In this document: in pieces, positions 47,205-56,827 of the stretch
Position numbering within the stretch: the stretch's first letter is position 1
How the letters are laid out: each line of letters begins with the position of its first letter
Source of the DNA: Beverwykella pulmonaria
Taxonomy: Eukaryota > Ascomycota > Dothideomycetes > Pleosporales > Melanommataceae
DNA length: 64,000 nt
Direction of reading: 5' to 3'
Assembly (NCBI GenBank): GCA_001599595.1
Contig: BCHH01000010.1
Coordinates: 865,392-929,391 of the forward strand
The notes under the pieces: generated by a model
Told to the model about the DNA's origin: nothing
What the model saw: the letters and a program-made list of their open reading frames with translations, nothing else
Database searches by the model: none
Translations under genes and position numbers: made by a program

Positions 47205-47300
47205 TAAAGTTTGATGTGCACGTTGAGTTATAGTCGCTTGAAGTCGAAGTACCCCTGGTATTTTCCGGCACGGCGGGTTTTCCGGCACGTGAGGAGGGAC
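47205..47300 (+). repeat. Dispersed repeat R2, copy 2
   Basis: It contains tcgcttgaagtcgaagtac and two closely spaced ttttccggcacg boxes. It aligns with 778-858, is less AT-mutated than that copy, and lies about 50 bases outside the right inverted arm. Confidence 0.55.
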
Positions 47301-47641
47301 GTTATACCTACCGCATCACTTTACTCACCACTTTCACATGACGAATAATTCCAAAGACACACAAATGTCAATTCAAGTGCTTCAGTTATGCAATCTACAA
47401 ATCCTAACACCCAAATCAAAGCAATCAATCAAGCCACCTGTCTGGTGTCGAAATAATGTGAGGAGTCCCGCTCCACCACCTTACCTGTTCCAAGCTTCGT
47501 TCAACCGACGCCGAACGCCGGAACGAAGCGAACATTGCCGTGATGAACAAGGAAAACAACCAATACTATTGCCACTAGGTGGCACTTACCTTTGTTCTTT
47601 GATTCTTGTCTCTATGTTGGTGGCTTATTTCTTGCCAACAC

Positions 47642-50401
47642 TTACTTTTTCTTGCTCACACCCCCATCTCGCACTCTATCCGCAGCCATACTCAGCAAGC
47701 GCGCACTATGTCTACGCCTCTCATTCGACACTGTATGCGGGCTGTGCGTAGCATAAAACTCGCGCGTCGTCGTCTGCCCAATAGATACCCTACGCGCGCT
47801 CGCACCAGTGCCGCGCCGACTCGAAGCCGCAGAGACCGAAGGCTTCTTCATGATGGACTTTGACAAGCTAAGACACGATTTGCGACGCTCCAGCGCCGCG
47901 AACTCGGCGTCAAAGTCGAATTCCTCGAATATGACGGGGTCCTTGAAGAGGGGTAGAGGTGTGCTCGGCTTGCAACCACGGCCGCTCTTATGGGCGGTCG
48001 CTGAGGGGGATGCAGCGGTTTCTTCTTGAATGGGCTGGTGCCAATAGGTCTCAAGAGTAGGGTCGATGGGGATTCCGCCGTGGGGGTTGAATTGTATTAG
48101 GCCCTCGACCAAGCGCTGTTCGTGGCTGGGTTGGTGGCTGTGAGGTGAATAGGTGTGTGAGGGACCAGTAGTGCCATCGCCGAGTACGTATGTCGTCTGG
48201 ACCGGAGCAAAGGAAAGTTGCTGCTGCTTCTTCTGCTCTGGCTCGAAGAGCGCGCCGTCCTCGTTGTAGTTCAGCTGCCGAAGATTTTGGAGGACCGTGC
48301 TCGAACACGGGGGGGAGACGTGCGGGCGAGGCTGCTCTCCGAAAACATTGTCTGGTTTGTAGTCGGTTGCTCTATACTTCATGGGCTTCTTGGGTGGAGA
48401 TGCTTGGCGACGACCTGAAGGGCGTGCTTGGTGCCGCGGTCGAGGGGCTCGAGCATGGTGTTCTTCCTCGTCTTCACTCTCGTCCTCAGAATCGTCATTA
48501 TTGCGCTTCTTGCCCTTGCCCTTGGTTTTGCTCTTCTTCATGGCCTTGGTCGCGGCGAAGAGCATCTCCAAGTCGCCTAAGTGCACCGAAATGTGTGTCG
48601 GCCCGAGACCGCGGTCCTTGAACTGTTTCTTTTGAGCTGGGGGACGGCTGTTTTCCTTGTGCGTGTGCATCCAGTAAGTCAGAGTGTCCTTGTGGTAAGT
48701 GGAAATGCCATCTTGAATATCCTTTTCAGTATGAGTGGGGTAATTCTCAAACTCTGGGATCTTGTCGAGTCCACGGCGATGACGAGCTGCACTAACAAAT
48801 TTCTGAGCAATGCCGCACTCAGGCTGGAAGGCGAGAGTGGCAGCGAACTTGGCTTTGGGTTCGTTAGTCAGCTGGCGGGTGTCAACTTCAACATCGGCTT
48901 TGCGGCAGATCTCGGGAAAGTCAAGGAAGCGCTCCATGCAGTACAGGTGGACGTATCCAGCTGTAAGGAATGGGTCGGAGTTCTCGCGATCCCTATGCCA
49001 CTTCTCGTCAAATGAAACGCGATAGTGGCCGTGGAGGATAGTGCCGGTCTGGTTGACGTGTGCTGGGCAATTCTCGAAACGACACTTGGACCAAGATGCG
49101 GTGTTATATCGACGGGCAGAGTCAGTAGGACAACGCTGAATCCAGAGCTTCAGCTTTGCCCCACGGACGTTCTTGGGGTATTCTAGAATAAATTCGCGGA
49201 TCTGAGCAGCACTCATCTGCTTGTCGTAGAACTCACCTTCATTAGTGTACTTGTGAGTGAACTTGATGCCTTCCCAATCGCCGAGAGGGTGGTTGCGGAC
49301 CTCGTACTCGGCTTTGTAGTTGTTGATTTTGGCCGTGCGCGTTGTCTTGCCTAAAGTTGTAACGTTGCCTCGAATCCAGGGCTTACTTTCGTGGAGCTTC
49401 GGTTTCTCGTACTGGTAATGCGCAACCGTAGAGGCACGGTTCTTTGTGCGTCGCGTCTTCTTCAATTGCTTACGCTCACTAATATCGCTAACGTCGCTGA
49501 GTGAGGCATCACAAGAACGGGAAGAAGCAGTTGCTGAGTTGCCTGTGTCGCGGCGTTGGACTTTCTTATGGAACCAGTCGGGATCCTCGGAATAATCTTC
49601 TGAATCTGACCAAGACCGCTTGCGCTTCTGCAAACGTCCAGAGGAAGGATTCCTAGGTGCGATCGCGTACAGCTCTTCAGCTGAATATTGAGGTGGGTGG
49701 AGCTCATCTTGGACCATGCTGCCAAGTAGTTGCGGATCGATTTGCTGGTTAGTGATTTCTTGCTGATGATATCGGTATCCATTCCAGGGTTGCTGTGGAG
49801 GGATGGGCACTCCGTATGGTGAAGATACTTGAGTGCGGTGATAAGGCAGCGGCTGGTCCTGTGAGTAAGTCGACGGAGGATCGGGGTAAGCAATATGAGG
49901 CTTGTACTGGAGATTATTCCCAGCGTAGCTTATTAGATGAGTGCTTTCCGCCGCTGTGGCTGCTATATACTCGTGGTCCAGGGTATGCTGAATCTGGAGA
50001 CCAGCTCCAGGCAAAGCAGCTAGCGCTGTTGGCGGAAGGTTCTGAGCCAACTGGGCCTCATTAATGGTTTGAAAGAAGTGTAGATCATCCGCAAACTGGG
50101 TGTTTGAATCCAATGCAGGAATCGAAGGAAGAGCTGTGTTCTCCTCGGAAGGAACGGCGTCACATTCACTAAATGCCGTGCCATGCATAACCCACATACG
50201 ATCAATTTCCTCCTGGGACATGGCGGCGAGATTGGCTAGTGCGAGGCTGTAGCTGGGGTTCCTACCTCGAGAGTAAGTCGAACTCCGGCGTCGATCCTGC
50301 GACTTAGTGGAGCTTCGTCGAGAAGTGGTCTCCATCGCAGTCTGGTTGTTCCATTCGGTGCTTGGATCGTTGCAATAAGCCATTCCTTGAGACTTATTCA
50401 T
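47642..50401 (-). CDS. Large hypothetical, probably nuclear protein
   Basis: A single exon of 919 residues has its ATG at 50401. The N-terminal third is low-complexity, rich in Gln, Pro and Tyr. Basic patches such as K-K-T-R-R-T-K-N-R and K-T-K-G-K-G-K-K-R look like nuclear localisation signals. The middle (about residues 340-600) is globular with several Cys and His, including S-K-C-R-F-E-N-C-P-A-H and V-H-L-Y-C-M-E-R-F-L-D-F, which might bind metal. An acidic run (D-S-E-D-E-S-E-D-E-E-E) follows. I do not recognise a named family. The frame ends in three lysines directly before a GTAAGT-like sequence, so a short further exon cannot be excluded. It borders the repeat island on the left. Confidence 0.8.
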   Translation of the reverse strand: MNKSQGMAYCNDPSTEWNNQTAMETTSRRSSTKSQDRRRSSTYSRGRNPSYSLALANLAAMSQEEIDRMWVMHGTAFSECDAVPSEENTALPSIPALDSNTQFADDLHFFQTINEAQLAQNLPPTALAALPGAGLQIQHTLDHEYIAATAAESTHLISYAGNNLQYKPHIAYPDPPSTYSQDQPLPYHRTQVSSPYGVPIPPQQPWNGYRYHQQEITNQQIDPQLLGSMVQDELHPPQYSAEELYAIAPRNPSSGRLQKRKRSWSDSEDYSEDPDWFHKKVQRRDTGNSATASSRSCDASLSDVSDISERKQLKKTRRTKNRASTVAHYQYEKPKLHESKPWIRGNVTTLGKTTRTAKINNYKAEYEVRNHPLGDWEGIKFTHKYTNEGEFYDKQMSAAQIREFILEYPKNVRGAKLKLWIQRCPTDSARRYNTASWSKCRFENCPAHVNQTGTILHGHYRVSFDEKWHRDRENSDPFLTAGYVHLYCMERFLDFPEICRKADVEVDTRQLTNEPKAKFAATLAFQPECGIAQKFVSAARHRRGLDKIPEFENYPTHTEKDIQDGISTYHKDTLTYWMHTHKENSRPPAQKKQFKDRGLGPTHISVHLGDLEMLFAATKAMKKSKTKGKGKKRNNDDSEDESEDEEEHHARAPRPRHQARPSGRRQASPPKKPMKYRATDYKPDNVFGEQPRPHVSPPCSSTVLQNLRQLNYNEDGALFEPEQKKQQQLSFAPVQTTYVLGDGTTGPSHTYSPHSHQPSHEQRLVEGLIQFNPHGGIPIDPTLETYWHQPIQEETAASPSATAHKSGRGCKPSTPLPLFKDPVIFEEFDFDAEFAALERRKSCLSLSKSIMKKPSVSAASSRRGTGASARRVSIGQTTTREFYATHSPHTVSNERRRHSARLLSMAADRVRDGGVSKKK

Positions 50402-52164
50402 ATATTATTATTTCGTGCAATGTTTGTATCGTAGGATTGAATTATGTTTTGATTAGGTTAAGAGGGAACAAGAATATATGTGAAAAATAAATATTCTTTG
50501 TGCAGCCAAAATTCCATTGTGAACGAACACGGCTGTAAATTTAGTTCCTAAACAATGAAATAACAATGTAGAGCCCTAAAGTTCAAGTAGCATTATACAA
50601 CTGAACAAAGCATACAAAGCAGGCTCGAGTCCATCGAAGTTTCGGCATTGTTATGATATGATATTGAAAGATATGGTGGCCATCGAGTGGCGCTGAGAAG
50701 CGTCATATCGTATGAAAGTTGACTTGAGATATCTGAGGTAGTTAGTAACTGGGCCAAACTACTGAATGACGTACACGCGAATGTAGGGCAAAGATCAGAG
50801 AGTTGTCAAGATAGGTTATCAACAGAGAGATTCAGAACAGGTCTGTGAATAATGCTTGATTCATCATACAAAAAAGACAAAAGGAATACAATACCACATA
50901 CCAATAACGCATCGTGATTTTGTCGACTTTTCTGCTGCATCTTTAACTGTGTCTGATAATATGAGATGAGGAAAATCTTAATCTTCATTCGGGGACCAAC
51001 GCTTCTAGTCTAGGAGGTATCGCCTGAGTCTGGTTGGAGCGTTAATACACTACGGTTACGATAGTATCCTGATACATAATATAGCGGTGAAAAGTTGTGG
51101 ATGACATCTCATGTCGGGGTTCGAGGATCGCAGATGAAAAGACGAGAAAATTTTTAGCCCTTTGACGAGATTCTCGGATCGGATAAACTACGAACGCTTG
51201 GCGCGCCAAGCGTTTCCAAGGGTCAATGCTGTAACCTCCCAAACCTCACCGCAACACAACCGCCTCGTCAACTCGAAGTCATCCGGGCGTGTTTCCATCG
51301 GCTCAGGCCCAGATCGAATGCAAAAGAGCAGAGATCGCCCGCATTTCGGTGGTATTCTCGCTGAAACGTTGTGCTGGAACGACCGGAGACGAACCTTAAA
51401 ATATCAATGTCGAAACATCATCACCCTCAGGTCCCTCATCTCGACAACTGCTTCGGGGATAGTCTCAAAACATCTCCTAACATGGGCGGGATGATTAAGC
51501 CGGAGCCTATCGCGGGAGGAACCGTGAATTACGCCCCTCAAAACATTTGGCTTCATGATGACACTCTACGACCATTTGATATCATTCGCCCTGAAACTAC
51601 AATTACGTCGGTGGCATCACGACGCTAAAAAGAGGCTCAAAGACCCCAAGAACACCACAAACATGCCGTGGCGTAGATGGAGAAGCGGATGACTTCCTGA
51701 AACCCCCTCACACACTAGGGACTGCTTGCTTCTTGGTGTCTTCCAAGCGGCAGGCTCACCATGCTTCTTCGCCTCGTAGCCGACATCCGCTAGGAATAAC
51801 CCTCTCGAGCTCCATGTGCGTAATTCTGTCACGGTTCCCTGAATTACAAACCAGCCAGACCGGATGGTGTTCCTCGTTCGCTTGTGGTTAAACATTAAAC
51901 GTCTGGCATCTTGATGCCGAACGTTCCACGACCTGGGAGATTTTTGTGGCCAATCACGAATTGGCCTAACTTTCATTCGAGTTACCACAGTCGTAGCAAG
52001 GTTTGAAGCCGTGTGATGGGGCCTTTACTAGGAATGCCGGAGAGTTCAGAAGCCGTTGTTTTGCGTAGCTTCCTAAAATTCTTATATGTCCAGTGTCCTC
52101 TTCGTATGTCTGGTGAGTGTTTATCGGCGGAATTCCATACTTCGCGGTCCCCCACGAGTTCGAC
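50402..52164. other. Divergent intergenic region
   Basis: This holds the upstream regions of the leftward 919-residue gene and the rightward SAT4-like gene. A perfect 22-bp palindrome lies at 51193-51214. No gene is supported. Confidence 0.5.
51193..51214. promoter_or_regulatory. Perfect 22-bp palindrome, possible dimer binding site
   Basis: The two 11-base arms (aacgcttggcg and its complement) meet without a spacer around ggcgcgcc. It lies in a divergent intergenic region, where symmetric sites often bind dimeric regulators. No factor can be named. Confidence 0.3.
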
Positions 52165-53503
52165 ATGGCTCACCCATCTACTGCTATCGTGTATAGTCAG
52201 GCTACGACGTATGCCATCATAACGCTTCTGACACTTGGATGGACAACCGTACTCCTCCGCCTCTGGGTGAGATTACGCATCACAAAGTCTCCAGGTTGGG
52301 ATGATGCCATCATGGTTCTTACTTTGGTTCGTCAAGTGACCTTGAACTGAACTGAAGGTGCTCATAGCTGACAAGTAGCAGTTCCTCTTTACCAGTTATT
52401 GCGCCTTCATTTCAGTCATTATTGGACGAGCCACCGCGGCTCACACCGCAGCTGCCGTGCTAGAGACTCTGTTGGTAAGCTTTTTATTGGCCTCTATTGG
52501 GAGCGAGTCTAACACCTAATACAGTTCGTTCAGCTCGGCGAAGTCTTTTACATACTCACGACTACCGCGCTGAAGATATCCCTCGGTCTCTTCTTTATGC
52601 GGGTTCTGACCAAACGGTGGCAAATAAACGTCTTCCGCACGATATTAGCAGTTTCGCTTGGATACGGCGTCTTTTACGTGTGCATTGTAGCCTTCCAATG
52701 CGGTTCGCCGAAGAATCTGGCACTAGGTCTCATAAACTCCAAGATGTGTCTTCCCCATAGACTCCTCTTCTCCACCGGGATATTGTACGGCATTATTAAC
52801 GTCTTGGCCGACTGGACCTTTGTTCTAATTCCAATTTGGATATTGATCGAGAGCGATATGGACCTCCAATCGAAGATATCGGTCAGCATTGTTATGGCGT
52901 TTGGTGCTATGTAGGTACACTTGTATCTGGGAATAGAGAAATCTCGTCTTTGAACCCTTGCTAACCTTCTGAAAAGTGGGAGCATATCGAGCGTTATGCG
53001 AATGGTATACTTGAAAGGACTTCAGATTCGCAGTGACGGTGTCGATGGTAAGCTTACGTCGGCTGCATATATCCTGTACTTCACTGACAATCTCCATAGA
53101 TGTTGGCGTCAAAGCTACACTGTGGGCAACAGCGGAGCCAGGAACAGGAATAGTTGCAGCATCAATAGCCATCCTCCGCCCCTTATTCCGCAACCTCAAG
53201 CACGGTGCACAGGAAAGACTCTCAAAGTACAGTGCCAACAAGTCATCACGAAGTGCAGCGACCACCGCAGTGAACGGAACTTATGTGCGAAAGAGCACCG
53301 ACCACGAAGCTGTAATACCTCTGACGTATTTTGTTGCACCAGACCGCAATGATCCACGGGTAAAAAGGACGTCGATAGAGTCGTTACGGTCACCTACTGG
53401 GGATCCGTGGGATTCTGACGTTGAAGTGCGGCACGCAAGAGTGGGGCAGGCCATTCACATAAGGATGAAGTCTGGTCCACCTACACCTCCTTTGAAGCCT
53501 TAA
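52165..53503 (+). CDS. SAT4/rhodopsin-domain fungal integral membrane protein
   Basis: Five exons (52165-52326, 52382-52474, 52525-52910, 52977-53047, 53100-53503) give 371 residues. The introns are 55, 50, 66 and 52 nt. Seven hydrophobic segments fill residues about 15-285. Family marks are R-L-W-V-R-L-R-I-T-K-S-x-G-W-D-D-A near 35-50, A-L-K-I-S-L-G-L-F-F-M-R-V in the third helix region, a Cys pair in the loop (F-Q-C-G ... K-M-C-L-P), and A-T-A-E-P-G-T-G-I-V-A-A-S before the last helix. The cytoplasmic tail is hydrophilic. This large Pezizomycotina family (PTH11/SAT4-like) has few characterised members, some of them receptors. No ligand can be inferred. Confidence 0.88.
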
Positions 53504-54589
53504 TGAGTCGCTCGTTTATGATGTCTATGATTCTAATGGATAGAGGAGTTGGTGGAAATGCTACTGTACATAGTTGGCATTGCATTGGGCAGGCGTTAGA
53601 TACCTCCACATTCGTTATAAGTAGAAGGTGCGGGCTTACCTCCAATATGAACAATCTAAACCGTTGAACAAGATATACTCCTGCTTCCTTACTTAACTTG
53701 TATCGCAGCAACCAAAATCTAGTGGTCAACGCTCTTACCGGGCAACTGTCTAAGTCCAATCTCCATACAACGCCTTGCAAACTCCATACACAGCGCGTCG
53801 AGACATTCGCCGGCTACAAGTTCGCGGCACTCCTTATCACACTTCACTGGGCCCGGATATCCGAAAGGCGAGCGAAGGATCGCTCCTCACACTCCGGCGA
53901 CAGTCGGCCTCAATCGCTGTGCCAAAGCCAGCGGCGTCGAGAGTATATAATTGTTTTTGGAGCAGGCCTAGTTGTCTCCCAAGTCTGGTAAATATGGTTC
54001 CCGAGGCCTGCCTTTGTATCTTACAGAACGAAGTCTATAAAAAGATGAAACAGTGAGGAGATTGCGTCTCTGAGTACCCTGGACGCCGCTTGGGGGCGTA
54101 TTTGCGCCTGAGTGTGGTGCGAGGGTTTGAGGTTTCCCCGCGCAAGGCCCGGGAAAGTTTGAAGAGAGGTACTGTACGCAGGGGGAACTTTATATGTCGA
54201 CGTTGAAGTAATACGGACATGACTGCGAGCTGGTGTTTTGCTCGACGCATTGGGGGTGCGTTGTGCCTGCCAAGGAAGAAGCTCATCAGCCACTGCAGCG
54301 TGGAGCTCTGTGCCTCCATCCTTCAACCTCAGCCCCAGCCCCTCCCGCGCAACGGGTCATACTGCCCTGTTTTGCCCGTTATGACTGCGCCGCTGCAATG
54401 GTTTCACACGAGGGTTCCTCAGGCATCCCAGGTGCTGACCATAGCTGCCTGCTCCGTCAGGCGTCCTCCGACTTGTGTCCTATAACCTACGATCTCGAGG
54501 TCTAACGTTCGAGCTCGACGTTTACCATTGAACCACCCCCATCATATACGGCTGCAGCGATAGATTGAGAGAGGCATCGAGAGGACATC
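53504..54589. other. Intergenic
   Basis: This is the 3' region of the SAT4-like gene and the upstream region of the small tail-anchored gene. A short stretch at 54490-54545 looks tRNA-like only in its D-arm and was not accepted as a gene. Confidence 0.5.
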
Positions 54590-55222
54590 ATGGAGGTACG
54601 TTCGTATCTCATGCTTGTGATAGCTGTCTAGCTTCGAAGCACCGCACTAGCTAACGCCGTCGTCCAGAACAGCACACAAGAACCCTATCGTGACTCGCCC
54701 TTCTCCTCACGCAGCTCATCCCCGACATTATCAGACGGTCGGTCTCCCACCAGGAAACCACTCCCTGCACTCCCCACCGACCCCCCACCGACCTTCGAAG
54801 AAACCTACCGCGACTCTCCCTCCCCCAGCATCGCTGCACCTCGCCCACAGCGCTACCGCGCCGGCTCTGAAGTCCTGAACGGCCACGCGCGACTCCACTA
54901 CATTCCCTACACAGACGCGGTTTCCGAAGGCGAAGACGACGATGATGTCCCCCTCGCACATTTGTATCCGTATCCGACGGAAGCGCCGCCCGCGTACCAC
55001 GTCGCGGTGCAGCAGTCTTATCACGATACGCTCATCGCGCGTATACCGACGAACTTTACTGGGGTACCGGAGGACGAGGAGGCGGGACTCGAAAGGGAAA
55101 GAGCGGATGATGTTAGATTCTCGGTGGAGAATCTAGTAGCTGGGATTATTGTCAGCATGATACTGTTATTAATCACGGTACTTCTGGTTTGGCATATCTT
55201 GAGCTTTTATTTTGAGTTCTGA
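54590..55222 (+). CDS. Small tail-anchored membrane protein, six-base first exon
   Basis: Exon 1 (54590-54595) is only ATG GAG. A 72-nt intron (GTACGT, branch GCTAAC, CAG) follows, then exon 2 (54668-55222), giving 186 residues. Exon 2 is open at its 5' end with coding-like composition but has no early ATG, which supports the tiny first exon. The protein is Ser/Pro/Arg-rich with two Y-R-D-S-P repeats (near residues 10 and 49). An acidic stretch is followed by P-P-A-Y-H and a single C-terminal hydrophobic helix (I-I-V-S-M-I-L-L-L-I-T-V-L-L-V-W), with eight or nine residues after it. This layout predicts a tail-anchored protein facing the cytosol. The family is not recognised. A different upstream start exon remains possible. 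Confidence 0.7.
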
Positions 55223-56827
55223 CGGGAGAGTGTGGGATGAGGACTGGATGAAAGACTTGGATGGGGCCCTGGATAAAACTGGACGCATGGATGGATCCGT
55301 GAACTTGGCAAAAGTTGGAGAGGAAGAAAGGATACTGTATATATGATACCTACGGACCAAGGCCGTATCACACTGGGTGGTTTTGTGATGAACTTTTGGA
55401 TATGGACTTCCGGTTGGATTCCGACTCTTTTTGAATATTTTGAATACGAATATCATGGATTATTGGATACTAAACGAACTGTTATTGTGCCGTCGTGACT
55501 ACGGCGATGTGAAACTACTTCAACCCAGAATTTAGTGGACTGGCTTTAAGATTGATTGAGGATAAAAAGTACCTGACTTCTTCTCGAGCTGCTGCCTGTA
55601 AGTATTTTGGTTTCAAATCATTATCATGATCCAACGTTAGCCTCCAGGCGGACTTTGGCCTCAGTATGTATTGGTTTAACTGTGGCAAACATGTTGACTT
55701 CATACTCTCCAAAGCGCGGTATTCACTTCTAGTGGGCCAGGCCTTAGGCTCGAGCAAAAGATCAAAAAGACTCATGCATCCAATGTGTGCGCCTGACTTT
55801 CTGCGCTCGAAATAACGGCTTAGCATACAGTGTAAGGTCTTGCTCGACTACTGATGTCGTCTTGCTAAGGTTGTGGGGAGCTCGCATGGACCCTTAACGT
55901 CCCGAAAGGAACGACGGCACTGCATTTACTACGGACAATTTTGTCTGATCTAGTCCGAGTCCGATCAGATCGACGAAGCTTGATCCCTCAGGCACCCGTC
56001 GTGGGTTAGATCGGCAAGCACTTTCAATGTTCCCTTCACGTTCGCTTTAGTCTCCCAGATATCTCCGAAACCGAGATCCGTCAATTTAAACTTCGCTCCG
56101 CACTTAAGGTTCACACTGGAGAGGCTACCAATTTTCCTATTTCGAAATGGGAACTAACTTCATTTTCCTCTTGCAAGAAGTTACGAGATAGCGCTGGTGT
56201 TTCTGATACCTGAGATTGTTGCACAGCCACATTTGTGATTAAGGTGCTCGAAGGATTCGCCAATGTGTATGAAAATGCGCACGGGTCTAGGGAACCGATC
56301 CAGGAGACTCTTAGGTGCTGACGGACTGTAGCTTAATACTGTACTGTTTGAGATGCGAGAGCCTGCAGTCGAACTTCGAGAGGCCTGATTCGAAACACTC
56401 ATTATAATTGTCACGACTTCGCTCTCGGAAGATCAATTCGGGGTGTCTTCCAGAAGATCAATGGACCATCTACGATAAATCCAAAGACTTAATTTTCGGG
56501 ATTGTTTAATCATGCGAGATATATCATATCCTATCTACCAACCGCTGTGGCTGTTTACGAAACTTTGGAGAAACTGGTACACGAGGGAAGGTCGATAGCT
56601 TAGGTTTGGTGAAACTCGGCCCATATGCGGACCTAGCGTTCCAGAAAGCGCTTTCGTGGGGTCGGAATTATGCGCTCCACGAACGGAGTGTGTGGATCAT
56701 GGGATATAATGAACCTAAGGTAGCCTTTTGATTTTGTGTGAATTTTGCAATTCGGTCGTTCGTTCATGTCGTAAATCTAAGGTCATTCTCTGTACGAAGG
56801 TTGGAGTAATTAATTATTAGAGTTACA
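55223..56827. other. Intergenic with one possible gene relic
   Basis: No intact gene is seen. On the minus strand at 55965-56150 a short frame encodes K-F-K-L-T-D-L-G-F-G-D-I-W-E-T-K, which faintly recalls the activation-loop start of protein kinases, but there are stops upstream. It may be a relic. Confidence 0.4.

Noticed and set aside
47338..47751. 137-codon plus-strand open frame
   Set aside because: It overlaps the end of the 919-residue gene antisense, and its first half lies in repeat-derived sequence.
54485..54545. tRNA-like sequence on the minus strand with a good D-arm (ggttcaatggta)
   Set aside because: It matches an A-box, but no anticodon stem, T-arm or acceptor stem can be built, and the palindromic centre explains the apparent pairing.
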